Shown here: positions 31,767-41,663 of the stretch, piece after piece
Position numbering within the stretch: position 1 is the stretch's first letter
Layout: the number at the start of each line of letters is the position of its first letter
Assembly (NCBI GenBank): GCA_027577595.1
Contig: JANBRJ010000024.1
Coordinates: 124,001 to 188,000 of the forward strand
DNA length: 64,000 bases
Direction: 5' to 3'
Source of the DNA: Coemansia sp. RSA 487
Lineage: Eukaryota; Kickxellomycota; Kickxellomycetes; Kickxellales; Kickxellaceae
Made by a program: the position numbers and the translations under genes
Notes under the pieces: generated by a model
The model's database searches: none
What the model was told of the DNA's origin: nothing
What the model saw: the letters and a program-made list of their open reading frames with translations, nothing else

Positions 31767-33431
31767 ATGGCATATTTGAGCAACGCTTTGAAAGCGAGGT
31801 CCTTTTCTGTCGCATATTCTAGACAGGTAGCTTGCCCTGCTGTTAAGGAGAGCAGACGCATCTGTCGCCTATCTTATCGAACAGCCCAATGCCAGCCCGT
31901 TCAGCGCCAGCTTCATACCACAAGTAGCAAAGCTCAGGGAATTCTGTCCAGTCTTCTTCAGACCCCGGAAAGCAAAGATCCAATAACCTCACAGTGGTAC
32001 GGACAGGCAACACACAAAACACACCCAGAGCTGATACAGGAAAGCGAAACGACCCATGGAATCAAAGCGACCGAGTACGAAGCCCGGAGACAAAACTTGG
32101 TGCGTGAGCTACCCAAGGGAAGCGTCGCCATTTTATTTGGCGCGCCTGTTCTGTTTGTTGCTCCCCACGTGTTCAATCAGTACCGGCAAGACTCGAATTT
32201 TTACTATCTTACCGGATGGAATGAGCCTGATTCCGTGGCCATTATTGAAAAGAGCGAGCACACAAGCCGTGGATATACACTGATTATGTTTGTCAATGAT
32301 AAGGATCCCGAGAAGGAGCTTTGGGAAGGTCCCAGGAATGGTATTGAAGCTGCAGTGTCTCTTTTTGGCGCAGACGAGGCACGCCCAATTGGCGAGTTTA
32401 GACGATATGCCGAAAAGCTTGCAAGCAACCTGAGCGATCAAGGGCCAGATGGCAGTCTTGTATATACCGACTTTGATACAGACTATGACATTCAACGCAG
32501 TATGCACTGCCGGATTCTTAAGAAGCAGCTCAGGCTAAGGGGCCTAGGCTCCAGAGTCCATCGGCTCACTTCCAAAGTCCAGCAGCTAAGACTGATAAAA
32601 TCCCCGGCCGAGATCGAGCTGATGCGCCAGGCTAGCAATATATCGTCTTTGGCATTTACTAAGATTATGCAGACGTGCCGTCCTGGGATGAGCGAAGCCG
32701 CGTTACAAGCAGTATTCGAACACGCATGCAAGTCTGCTCCTGTGCGCGGCACCAGTAGCGCTGGCAGCACAGACCAGGCCGCACTTGTCCGGTCGGCGTA
32801 TGTTCCGGTGTTTGCATCAGGCGAGCATGCGCTATGCATGCACTATGTCCAGAACTCTGGAACGATGAAGGACGGTGACCTTATTCTTGTTGATGCTGGT
32901 GCTGAATTTGCCGCCTATGCGTCAGATATCACACGCACATTCCCAGTCAACGGACGTTTCAGCGATGCTCAACGGGATCTATACAGTGCGGTCATGAGCG
33001 TGCAGCAGCAGATGGTCCGACTTTGTCATGCAGACTCAGAGTACTCGCTTAACGAGATCCAGCGCCGCTCAACTAGGATCCTGGCAGAAGAGCTCAAACA
33101 GATTGGGCTCAGCGCCTCGGATAGTGATATTTCCAACAGGCTCTATCCGCACCACATTGCGCACTATCTCGGAATCGATGTCCACGACACAATGGACCTG
33201 ACGCGCTCGCAGCGCCTCAAGCCAAACATGGTAGTGACAATCGAGCCTGGAATATACGTGCCATATGACAACAAGTTCCCAAAGGCGTTCCAGGGAATCG
33301 GCATCCGCATTGAGGATGACATTGTTGTTGGACACACTGAGAAGGACATTGAGAACCTCGGCTCGCTTTGCCCAAAAACAGTCGAGGATATTGAGGCATG
33401 TATGCTCGCTGGAGACGCACTAAGCAAGTAG
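31767..33431 (+). CDS. ICP55: Xaa-Pro aminopeptidase, mitochondrial ICP55/XPNPEP3 type
   Basis: The 554-residue product has an arginine/serine-rich presequence followed by the aminopeptidase P N-terminal domain (EYEARRQNLVRELPKGSVAI, then FRQDSNFYYLTGWNEPDS-like). The catalytic pita-bread domain carries the metal ligands: VDAGAEFAAYASDITRTFP (two Asp), HHIAHYLGIDVHD (His), TIEPGIYVP (Glu) and GIRIEDDIVV (Glu). ICP55 removes one residue after the matrix peptidase cut, stabilising imported proteins. Length fits the family (507-511) with a longer leader. It has no visible intron. It is tail-to-tail with the thioredoxin-fold gene. Confidence 0.93.
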   Translation: MAYLSNALKARSFSVAYSRQVACPAVKESRRICRLSYRTAQCQPVQRQLHTTSSKAQGILSSLLQTPESKDPITSQWYGQATHKTHPELIQESETTHGIKATEYEARRQNLVRELPKGSVAILFGAPVLFVAPHVFNQYRQDSNFYYLTGWNEPDSVAIIEKSEHTSRGYTLIMFVNDKDPEKELWEGPRNGIEAAVSLFGADEARPIGEFRRYAEKLASNLSDQGPDGSLVYTDFDTDYDIQRSMHCRILKKQLRLRGLGSRVHRLTSKVQQLRLIKSPAEIELMRQASNISSLAFTKIMQTCRPGMSEAALQAVFEHACKSAPVRGTSSAGSTDQAALVRSAYVPVFASGEHALCMHYVQNSGTMKDGDLILVDAGAEFAAYASDITRTFPVNGRFSDAQRDLYSAVMSVQQQMVRLCHADSEYSLNEIQRRSTRILAEELKQIGLSASDSDISNRLYPHHIAHYLGIDVHDTMDLTRSQRLKPNMVVTIEPGIYVPYDNKFPKAFQGIGIRIEDDIVVGHTEKDIENLGSLCPKTVEDIEACMLAGDALSK

Positions 33432-33568
33432 TATAAATTGACCATTTTTATATTATCATCGATAGAAAGAGACAAGGTGCTACTATTCCTTGTGTTAGCA
33501 TGCTGTTCGTAGAAAAAGAAAGAAAGAGACCTACGTGTTGTTGGCATATCAGCAGCAGCCACAAGCCC

Positions 33569-33940
33569 TTAGATGCTCTGCGCAAAGTCAACCAGCACTT
33601 CATATGACTGCCCACCAGGAACTTCGCCCTTGTTGACACCCTGCGCATAGTAAACAACCGTCGGGTACCCGTCGATGTCTGCGGCGTCGCACAACGAACG
33701 GTATGCCTTGCAGTCGACCTCACCAAAGTAGATGTCGCTTGCAGCCAGAGTGTCTTCCAAGTCCTTGGATACCCTTTCCCACGTCGGGGCAAAGCGGCGA
33801 GACCAGGGGCAGGTGGGCGAGTAGTACTTGACAAGCCAGTATCCCTCCTGGGTCTTGGCGTCAAAGTTGGAGGCGTCCAGCACAGTGTAGCTGCTAACGA
33901 CTGTGGCGAGTGCGGCGGTGGCAAGTGCAGCGAGCTTCAT
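33569..33940 (-). CDS. Secretory thioredoxin-fold protein with CPWS motif
   Basis: The 123-residue form starts at ATG 33940 (MKLAALATAALATVVSSYTV), chosen because it gives a clean signal peptide; the frame stays open farther upstream. The thioredoxin fold is seen in YWLVKYYSPTCPWSRRFAPT, then YFGEVDCKAYRSLCDAADID, GYPTVVYYAQG and the end VDFAQSI. The usual active site CGHC of protein disulfide isomerases is CPWS, so only one catalytic cysteine is present. No KDEL-type retention signal is found. A single-domain, secreted or ER-lumenal, monothiol relative of PDI is likely. It could form mixed disulfides but not catalyse normal oxidation. Confidence 0.78.
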   Translation of the reverse strand: MKLAALATAALATVVSSYTVLDASNFDAKTQEGYWLVKYYSPTCPWSRRFAPTWERVSKDLEDTLAASDIYFGEVDCKAYRSLCDAADIDGYPTVVYYAQGVNKGEVPGGQSYEVLVDFAQSI

Positions 33941-34570
33941 ATTTGGGAGATAAATGCAAGGTATGCGGATATAATGGGCAGTAAAGGTGGAAATAAAAAA
34001 TAAAATATTTAAACTAAAAACAAAGCGAAAAAAAGGAAGAGGTTTCCAATAATTTTGCAGAAAAGAGAAGCCCAAAAGCATCATCCTCCCCTCCTTCACA
34101 TGCATACTTTACATGTTGCAAATCGCACACTCTTAATATACTTGGGCCACTCGCTGCTGACAGGGCTAATTTATGGCTCCACTACAAACCATCAATCACA
34201 GCCCAACCAAACCCAGACGTTCGTCAAAGCGGAAAGCTGCTTTGCCAATGGCAGGAGGCCCCGACACCAGTCCAGCTGGCAGCCACAAACAGCAAACACC
34301 GCAAGAACGCAAAAGTTCCTGGAGTGAGGCAAATAAAACAGGACCGATCGGGCCCTTGTCTGGCACGCTGTTTCTTTCTTCAGCTTCTTGTCTGCCCTCG
34401 CCTCCTTTTCCTTGTTATAGCCCTGGCGCTTTAGATTTATTTTGTGCTGCAGAAAAGACCTGCGACGGACTTGCTCACTTTTTTTTGGGTCCTTCAAAAA
34501 ACGCACACTCATTTGTACACTCATTGTACTCACAAACAAGTGCGGCTTTTTTCTCCTATAGCCCTTAAAA
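33941..34570. other. Divergent spacer thioredoxin-fold gene / SET gene
   Basis: About 630 bp. It is AT-rich near the thioredoxin-fold start and pyrimidine-rich toward the SET gene start. No gene supported. Confidence 0.35.
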
Positions 34571-36190
34571 ATGGCCGACCCGCAGGACCTTCTTCCCCTG
34601 CCCTCAGTCCAGGCTCTCAAGAGCCAGAGCGCCAAAGGGCTCGTGGACTTTGACCAGCAACAGACCGACCCCGACATCAACATCGATCCAGCTCGCTGCT
34701 TCCCAGTAAGAATTCGCTCTGTCGCTGGCCGTGGCCGTGGCTACTTTGCTGCACGTGATATTGCAAAAGGCGAAACCGTGTTCATGGCAGTTCCGCTTGC
34801 TTACACGATCAATGAAGACTGGGTCAAGAACATTTGCTGGTGGTGCTTTACGTACAACCCAAGAAAAACGCATCCCGTGGGCGCCGTCGACAATAGGGCA
34901 CCGATAGGACTTGCTGGACACCCGCAAAAATCGTCTGTGCCCTACAAGGGTGTATTTTGCTCTACCGAGTGCAAGCAAAAGGCTGTGCTTGCGCATGGCG
35001 GCCAAATCAGATGGCATAGCTATGTAGCTCTACTCAGTGCAATTGATGGCGAAGTGCGAGCTTTCAAAGGCAGGCAGAATCGCCCAGCACCAAAGCAACG
35101 ACCTGACTACACGACCAAACAACAGCTAAGTAACAGAGTGCATTGTCTTGCCGCGCCAGATACCAGTCTTTCAACGTTTGCTGACGCCCCTACGGTGCTT
35201 GATGACAATATCTGTGCTGCTGCTGTTGTATCCTGGGATATTGACTTTGACCCTGACGATCTCTCAGACGAGCAGCTCCGCGACTGGATCTCCCGGGTTT
35301 GGGATATCATTATAGCGCGCAAACTTTTCCGACAACACATCCCCGATAGCAGCCAGCGAGAACTTGCCCGCCTAATTGCCAATGCGATGTGCCTTGAAGA
35401 TGCTACAACCACTGATGCAGTGCCTCAAAATTGGCAGGTTTTGGTTCTGTCTCTGGAAGGTGCAGAATGCGACTTTGCTCCACCATCAACCCTCTCTCAT
35501 GTACGCAACAACGAAGTCGACTATCTGCGTTCAAAGCTCCGCAAATTACACTCCGAACCCCTGGATTATGATGTACCGTCTCCACAAACACCAGCCACTA
35601 TTGTCCCGATCCGCCTGCCACACCAACCAACAGCTGACCAGATAGAGCAATCACAATGGGGAACAGCGGTGTTCAAGGCTGTTACTTCAGCTTATATGCT
35701 ATTAGCGCAAGCATGGAGGTGTACAGCCAAGACTCATACGCTTGGCAAGCTGACACACGAGCGCTTTCGCGCAGTATACTATAGAGAAATGGCAAACTCG
35801 TTTGGTATCTGGGAGAATGCGGGAGACGACGTCGCGCTGCTCCAGTATGTTTCTGATTCAGCAACCGAACAACATGCTCAGCCAAAAGGCGCCGAAAGCG
35901 AATGGCTTGGTTTTTTGATATACTCCACTGCAGTGTATTTCAACCATTCGTGTGCCCCAAATGTTCGCAAAATTCGCAAGCAACGTACAATGCATTTTAT
36001 CAGTTGCCGCGACATTGCCCAAGATGAAGAGCTGTTTATTACTTACGGTTCTGTCATCGAACCTGGTACCGAGCGCCGCAACAGGCTTCAAGAGCACTTC
36101 TTCTTTGAGTGCACATGTGATCGCTGCCTAGCAGAGGCTTCCCAGTGTCTGGATCTGGTTCCTAATGATAGTAAAGTGGGAAAAGAATAG
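34571..36190 (+). CDS. SET-domain protein, SMYD-like
   Basis: The frame gives 539 residues, starting MADPQDLLPLPSVQALKSQ. The split SET domain begins at about residue 45 (VRIRSVAGRGRGYFAARDIA), then AYTINEDW. An insert has paired cysteines (CWWCFTYNP, then FCSTECKQKAV) resembling a degenerate MYND-type zinc finger. A long middle region follows. The SET core lies at residues about 450-520 (YFNHSCAPNVRKIR, SCRDIAQDEELFITYGS), and the post-SET cysteine cluster is FECTCDRC. This order is that of the SMYD lysine methyltransferases, which modify histones and non-histone proteins. Substrate is unknown. Confidence 0.85.
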   Translation: MADPQDLLPLPSVQALKSQSAKGLVDFDQQQTDPDINIDPARCFPVRIRSVAGRGRGYFAARDIAKGETVFMAVPLAYTINEDWVKNICWWCFTYNPRKTHPVGAVDNRAPIGLAGHPQKSSVPYKGVFCSTECKQKAVLAHGGQIRWHSYVALLSAIDGEVRAFKGRQNRPAPKQRPDYTTKQQLSNRVHCLAAPDTSLSTFADAPTVLDDNICAAAVVSWDIDFDPDDLSDEQLRDWISRVWDIIIARKLFRQHIPDSSQRELARLIANAMCLEDATTTDAVPQNWQVLVLSLEGAECDFAPPSTLSHVRNNEVDYLRSKLRKLHSEPLDYDVPSPQTPATIVPIRLPHQPTADQIEQSQWGTAVFKAVTSAYMLLAQAWRCTAKTHTLGKLTHERFRAVYYREMANSFGIWENAGDDVALLQYVSDSATEQHAQPKGAESEWLGFLIYSTAVYFNHSCAPNVRKIRKQRTMHFISCRDIAQDEELFITYGSVIEPGTERRNRLQEHFFFECTCDRCLAEASQCLDLVPNDSKVGKE

Positions 36191-36420
36191 CAATATACTT
36201 TTGCTTGGGGATAATTAGCCTATATACATTATGTTACTTGATTTTGACCACAATCTGAAAGTGTATTTGTAATATTTTCAAGCTATGGTTGGAACTAGTG
36301 AAATGCTTCAGTGAGCAGAAATACATAAATGTGTAGTTTATAAATATGAAGAAAATATTACAAGAAAACACATGTGTCGCAAGTCCCGTATTTCTACTTG
36401 GTGATATCAGTTCCCCAGAT

Positions 36421-37995
36421 TTAAGATGGCCAGCCACAGTAAATCGCCGATCCACTCTGTATGCAAACAGTTCCAGTTCCACATGTTCCCGAAATCAAAG
36501 CTCCATTAACGCAGACAGAGTAAGCTGCTGAAATGCCACTGGATGCACATGATTGATTTCCACTACTAGTGCAATCACTTGCAGCAGGTAGAGCTACCGG
36601 ATCTGATGCCACCAAAGAAGCTGACGAAGCAGTCAGCTGGGCAAGCGGCATACTGGTTGGCTCTGCATTCTGGTCGCTTGTTGGAAATGGGTTTGCACTT
36701 GATATGACTGTTGTGGAAGCTGAAAGTGCATAATCTATTCCAACATTTTGGTCGGGATCTGGTTGTGTATCAGTATTTGGAAACACCTCAGAAAGTGTTG
36801 ATAAATACGATATAGGTGTGGTGTCGTCGGATGCGGATGCTAATGATGGAATGACATTGCTATTATCCTTGCCTTGTTGATTTGAAGCAGAACCACATTT
36901 CATATTGCTCTTGACCCAGCTTGACAGGCCTTTCACATACTCTTGATTGTTTGTATACCATGATGCATCCCACAGCATAATACCACCGAATGTAGACGAA
37001 TATTGGCTATAAAGCTGTTTAAGATATTTCTGTGCTGCCGATAAATCGACATACCCGCTCCCTGCTGCTCCCGAGCCAGCAGGGAGCCCAACATACATCT
37101 TGGAGCTAGGGTTTGTGTTGGCCTTTGTCAGATTATCCCAGCTAGCATAATTAAAGTTCCACTTGTCATCAATACTTGCAAGGCCGCATGGGTTATTGTA
37201 GAACTGCACATAGTCGTTGTCAATCCATGCACTACCTGAAAGAGTACTGCCGAGGTTTGTATCTGGAAACACACACTGTGGTGCTGCAGAGATTATGTAT
37301 TGCTTGGATTCATCTTTAAAATAAGTGCGCAATTGGTTGATAAAGGCTACATATCCATCATGAGCGCCAGACTCAATATCCAAGTCAACGCCATCCAGAA
37401 TAGCATCACCATATGGGCGAATGTCGTGCGATCCTCCAAGGAACATATTCCAAACAGTATCGGCAAACTTTGCTCCGTCAGCTTCAGAGCTTAGTGCATA
37501 TGTGGTGATACCACCACCACCGAGTGAAAGGACAATCTTTTTTCCTCTACCCTGGCAAGTCTTGATATCTGTACCAATATCAGGACAGTTAAGCGTGTTT
37601 GTACCCTCAAACATGGTCTTCTCACAGTGGAACGCGTGGTTAAGCACTGGAAGACCAGTTAGATTGAAGTCAACAAGAAACGAAAGATTTATAATGTCAA
37701 ACGTGTCATCACCACAATATGAAGCGAGTGGTTTTTCCCATGTACTATTTTCGGTAGGGCGAGTGGCTCCCCAAGAGTTTTGTCCCCAGTATGTGGCGAC
37801 ATTGGTGGAGCATGATGAGTCGTATGCTGCAAAAGCCTGACCACCAAGGTTTGCAAAGCAAATAATGTATAATACGGACTTTAAAAATAGAAGAGATTGC
37901 TGGCAAGCAGTCAGAAAGGATTGTAATATGCAATTGGGGAACAATAAGGCAAAATGTGAACTTGACATGAATAAGTTAGCATATGAAATTGTCAC
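36421..37995 (-). CDS. Class III chitinase (GH18) with C-terminal six-cysteine module
   Basis: Up to 524 residues. The start is uncertain, with in-frame ATGs at 37995 and 37968; a hydrophobic stretch ending GGQAFAAYDSSC suggests signal cleavage near residue 57, unusually far in. The GH18 barrel starts VATYWGQNSW. It contains KIVLSLGGGG, the catalytic DGVDLDIESG (acid Glu present), FYNNPCG, and MLWDASW near the end. The domain is about 290 residues, as in class III enzymes. A Ser/Thr/Asp-rich linker follows, then a six-cysteine module (DCTSSGNQSCASS, VCVNGALISGTC, VCIQSGSAIYCG) like CBM19. It hydrolyses chitin in wall remodelling or nutrition. The linker length suggests a secreted or wall-attached enzyme. 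Confidence 0.93.
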   Translation of the reverse strand: MTISYANLFMSSSHFALLFPNCILQSFLTACQQSLLFLKSVLYIICFANLGGQAFAAYDSSCSTNVATYWGQNSWGATRPTENSTWEKPLASYCGDDTFDIINLSFLVDFNLTGLPVLNHAFHCEKTMFEGTNTLNCPDIGTDIKTCQGRGKKIVLSLGGGGITTYALSSEADGAKFADTVWNMFLGGSHDIRPYGDAILDGVDLDIESGAHDGYVAFINQLRTYFKDESKQYIISAAPQCVFPDTNLGSTLSGSAWIDNDYVQFYNNPCGLASIDDKWNFNYASWDNLTKANTNPSSKMYVGLPAGSGAAGSGYVDLSAAQKYLKQLYSQYSSTFGGIMLWDASWYTNNQEYVKGLSSWVKSNMKCGSASNQQGKDNSNVIPSLASASDDTTPISYLSTLSEVFPNTDTQPDPDQNVGIDYALSASTTVISSANPFPTSDQNAEPTSMPLAQLTASSASLVASDPVALPAASDCTSSGNQSCASSGISAAYSVCVNGALISGTCGTGTVCIQSGSAIYCGWPS

Positions 37996-38699
37996 ATTTA
38001 TAACAAATAATGAAGTTTAATGAAAGGAAAATTTGGATTTTTGGTATTATCGAATATAGGCTAACGTTTCTTTGGATGTCGTTTTATAGTTGGCAATTGG
38101 CATGGATAGGGTTTAATGAAAGGAAGCGAGAAATTTATTTACATCCTTCAACTATCAAGTACAAGTTATCATGCGCAAAACCAGATTAAGGATAATGTGT
38201 GTCGTCATTATTAATAAACGGAAACAAAACATATCCAATAAGTGATTACAGCATTAATTCTTTGTAGAACCGGGGTATGATTGGGATTTCTTGCCTAGAT
38301 AAACCAGATGGTTGTTTGTCTAGATGGTGGATGCAAAAGCCTGGTGATTTAAATGGATAGGGGGCTATCCAAAATGTTAAAGACAAAGAAAACTAGAAAT
38401 GTGTACATTAATTTTTAAAGGGTTGATACATTTCTCTTTAAAAATATTGTGTTTACCTTTGTAGATTTATGATCATGTTATATCAGTTTAAAACTATGAA
38501 AGTCACAGACACTAGTTTCTGGTTAGTAATTTATACTTTATGTTCATTTGGTTTGGCTCGGCTAATGTAAAACGAAAGATTACAAATTACAAATGCTTTA
38601 TGCGAAAGTCATTTATAATCAAGCTGACCTTCTATTGGGGTTGTTTCTTTTTCTAGTCTTACGGCTTCAGCGCATGGCTGGTTAACATTTGTGCAAGAC
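37996..38699. other. AT-rich spacer
   Basis: About 700 bp with low GC and no coding signal. It may include outer parts of the neighbouring retroelement fossil. Confidence 0.3.
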
Positions 38700-41200
38700 A
38701 TGCGTTTTGTGCTATTATCATTTGATATTCTTACATGAATAGTATATTGCAAGTGTTCAACATTTGAAATGTTAAAGTTTTAAAAACTAAAATGATATTC
38801 AAATAAACAAGAGGAAAGTACAGCACTTTGTAGAGTTGTATCTTTTGACATTTATGCAGACATGTCAGTCTGTGCCAATCAACACAAAAAGGATGAAAGG
38901 TTAACATTGTAAAAGGCGTGGTCTGATTATAATACACAGTTCTCAACATTCTCCCTTTAACCGTCCTTTTCAGCATCCACTATGTAATCGGTGTGCCGTT
39001 TAAACAACTGGGCTCAAAAGGGTTTTATCGGTGCATCTGCAGAAATGCCAACACCAGGTATGTGATATAGGGAGAAACGTCATCTGTCGTACACTTCAGC
39101 TAGTTTGTGGTGTGTGGCTCTTCTGTGCTCTGTATGCTTGTAATCAGTTGGCGAGTAAACGAGTTTAGCAGCAGTCATTATTGTTATAAAGTCCACTTTG
39201 CGATTGTCTCATCAAGCGATTTCAACAGAGCATCCAGCCAGATGCTTCGAATGAGTAGGTCACATAGAGACATGTATTTAGCCCCCGTTGCGGACTCTGC
39301 CACACTCGGCCTACATACTGATTTCCACGAAATTGTATTTCCACGAAGAAACACCACATATCGCGCAGTCGGCCTGCGTTTGCCTAAATCGTTTGTACGA
39401 TCAGCATCAGCACGTCCATCCAACATCGCTGTTCTAGTATCTGTTTTGTGAAGCACTAGACAATTTTCGGTGGTCCCTTTGAGATTGCGCAAAACTCGTG
39501 AACCCGCCTTCGAACGGGGCTTCTGTAGGCACAGTGGCAAAGGCAGTGTAATTTCTGATTGAGTGCAATTCCCCAATATCACAAACCGACTAAAGTTGCC
39601 GATTGTTTATTAGACACCAGCAGTTCTTTTCCATACTCACCATGCATTATCTTTTGCAACTTTAGCCATGTATCCATTGTGGCCTTTGTCGGATTGCACT
39701 CTTGCATTTTTAAACGCGAAAGCATATTCTCAACATACATCCATTGATGAATTCTGACGGAACCATTGTTGCGCTGGATTTGTATGCCGAGCAGGTAGTT
39801 GTTCTTCCAAATCCTTCACAGCGAATCTGCCAGAAGGACGGGCTTTAACTTCGCTCAGTAATTTTCCATTTCCTGCCGCAACAACAAAATCATCCACATA
39901 AGTAGTCGTGAGCACCTTACCTCGTTTACTCTGTTTAGCATTTACATCTAGATCAGTCGTTGAGCGTGGGATACTTTGGAGGATACCTTAAACTAATATA
40001 ACCCGAATGGGGAGGATTTGGCCCACCAAATCTGCCTCACTATATTAAATCAACTTCTAGTGCTTTTCAATCACCAGAAGTTGTAATACATCTGCACAAG
40101 CAAACATAGAACACGGCATCTGTACCAATATTCATTTCCCTCTGGTCACCGAAAGCTGAGGCAGATGCCGAAGGTATCGGTGAATTGTCAAATCTCCTAT
40201 TTTATTGTATTTTGTAAAGATTCTGGGTTAAAACTAATATCTTTTCCTGAGCCATGGGTCCATTCAAAGCTTTGTTCCAGAATTGCGGTGCTTGCCTTAG
40301 CCCATAGAGAGTTTCCTCCAAACGCAAAACATGAGCTTTTGCAATACCTTCGATCCATTTAGGTACTTTGATATGGACCATCTCTTCGAGCAATAATGTA
40401 CTAGTATATTATCATACTTTAGTACCAGTACTGGGATTATGCGAACTGAGTTCATTTGGATAAGTGGGGCATGTCTCAAAGCAGGCTTGCCCGTGTATCT
40501 GTTTGAGCCCTTGAACAACACGTTTAGCCTTTGGTAATGGTAGTTTGTCCTCGCCAAACGTCTTGACAGGTACCTATCTGGTCAAAGGTATCGTCATCGA
40601 TTTTTCTTGGGAAATTGAATGCCAGACATTGTATTTTAAGCAGGATTCGATTTACTTTTCGTATGCAACCTTCCACCCATTAGAATATTCAGGATAGATA
40701 TCTAGCTCAACTACACCATACTTCTGTGTCCCTCGAAGGAACCTACCAGCCTCGCTAGCCAGCTTCTGGATCTATTTGCTCTTGTTGCAGTCTCCGCATC
40801 CAGGCCATCTCGTTCTACGCATGCTGCGGCTATAGGATATAACTTCCAGGTATGTATCTTCCTAAGTGGCCTGATGTATCTGGTAGCAATCTAGGAGTTT
40901 GGTTTTTACTGTTAGCATCTTCCATGCTTGGTATAACACTACTAGTAGATGGCCCCATCTCTATATCTGCGAAATAGTTGTCTTGTTTCCGTGAACAATT
41001 CCTCATCTAAGCTACCGTCGCTACCATTGCTATTATTATTCGTTTCGTTGCCTAATGCTGAAAGCATTCCATGCAGCAATTTCAAATCGGGATCCTTATA
41101 GAAGTGCACATCGCTTGACATGATGTACTTGATACTTCTCTGTGTGCACGAGCGTATTTTATGTTGACTTATCAGCCAACAGCGGATCAATTTACGGCAA
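38700..41200 (-). mobile_element. Decayed Ty1/copia LTR retrotransposon fossil
   Basis: On the minus strand, pieces of a copia polyprotein can be named. They are an RT N-terminal part near 40550-40750, an RT piece at 40202-40393 (VLRLEETLYGLRQAP), the YVDDFVVAAG box at 39730-39915, and an RNase H region at 39184-39582 (ENCLVLHKTDTRTAML, ISWKSVCRPS). About 230 bases past the RNase H end, a purine tract is followed by TGTTGAGAAC at 38948, the likely inner edge of the 3' LTR. The outer ends are approximate. Gag, protease, most of integrase and a 5' LTR were not found. It is clearly broken in many places and looks old. It sits in the most AT-rich part of the window. Confidence 0.8.
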
Positions 41201-41663
41201 ACATAAATGCCATCTCAATAAGCACAAAGAGCCTTGCAATTCGTCTCTCAGTTGTTTGAAATCAACTACATAAAAAATATTCCTGACATCATCTCGTCCG
41301 CTTCTTTCTTGTTTCTCTTCATCCTTATTTGTGCAATTATATGGTTTATTAAACATATCGTGTACATCGTGGCCTTATTTCTGGATGTTGCTTTGGCCAT
41401 GCATTTTAAACGTTTGTGGAATATCCATTCATATGTGAAATCTGGCTGCACCTGTCCATCCTCCCAATATGGTGGTTGAGCGTGACACAATGGTATTGCT
41501 AAACATGTTACATTGCTAAAGTTTTTATATTGGGGATTTTCATAGGTTGTAGTTTTAAAGTTGCAGGCTTTTATTTGGTACAGAATATAAAAAGATTTTA
41601 CAGAAAAGTAGCCCAGAAACATAATACAGTTAATAGCACAGCAGTGCGTGTCAAGGGGATTTT
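41201..41663. other. Spacer between the retroelement fossil and the F-box gene
   Basis: About 460 bp. A plus-strand frame (41234-41479) would encode a hydrophobic segment, and a minus-strand frame is also open. Neither can be assigned. Confidence 0.3.

Noticed and set aside
41234-41479. 81-codon hydrophobic plus-strand ORF next to the retroelement fossil
   Set aside because: AT-rich sequence easily codes hydrophobic residues by chance; no signal sequence pattern or homology.
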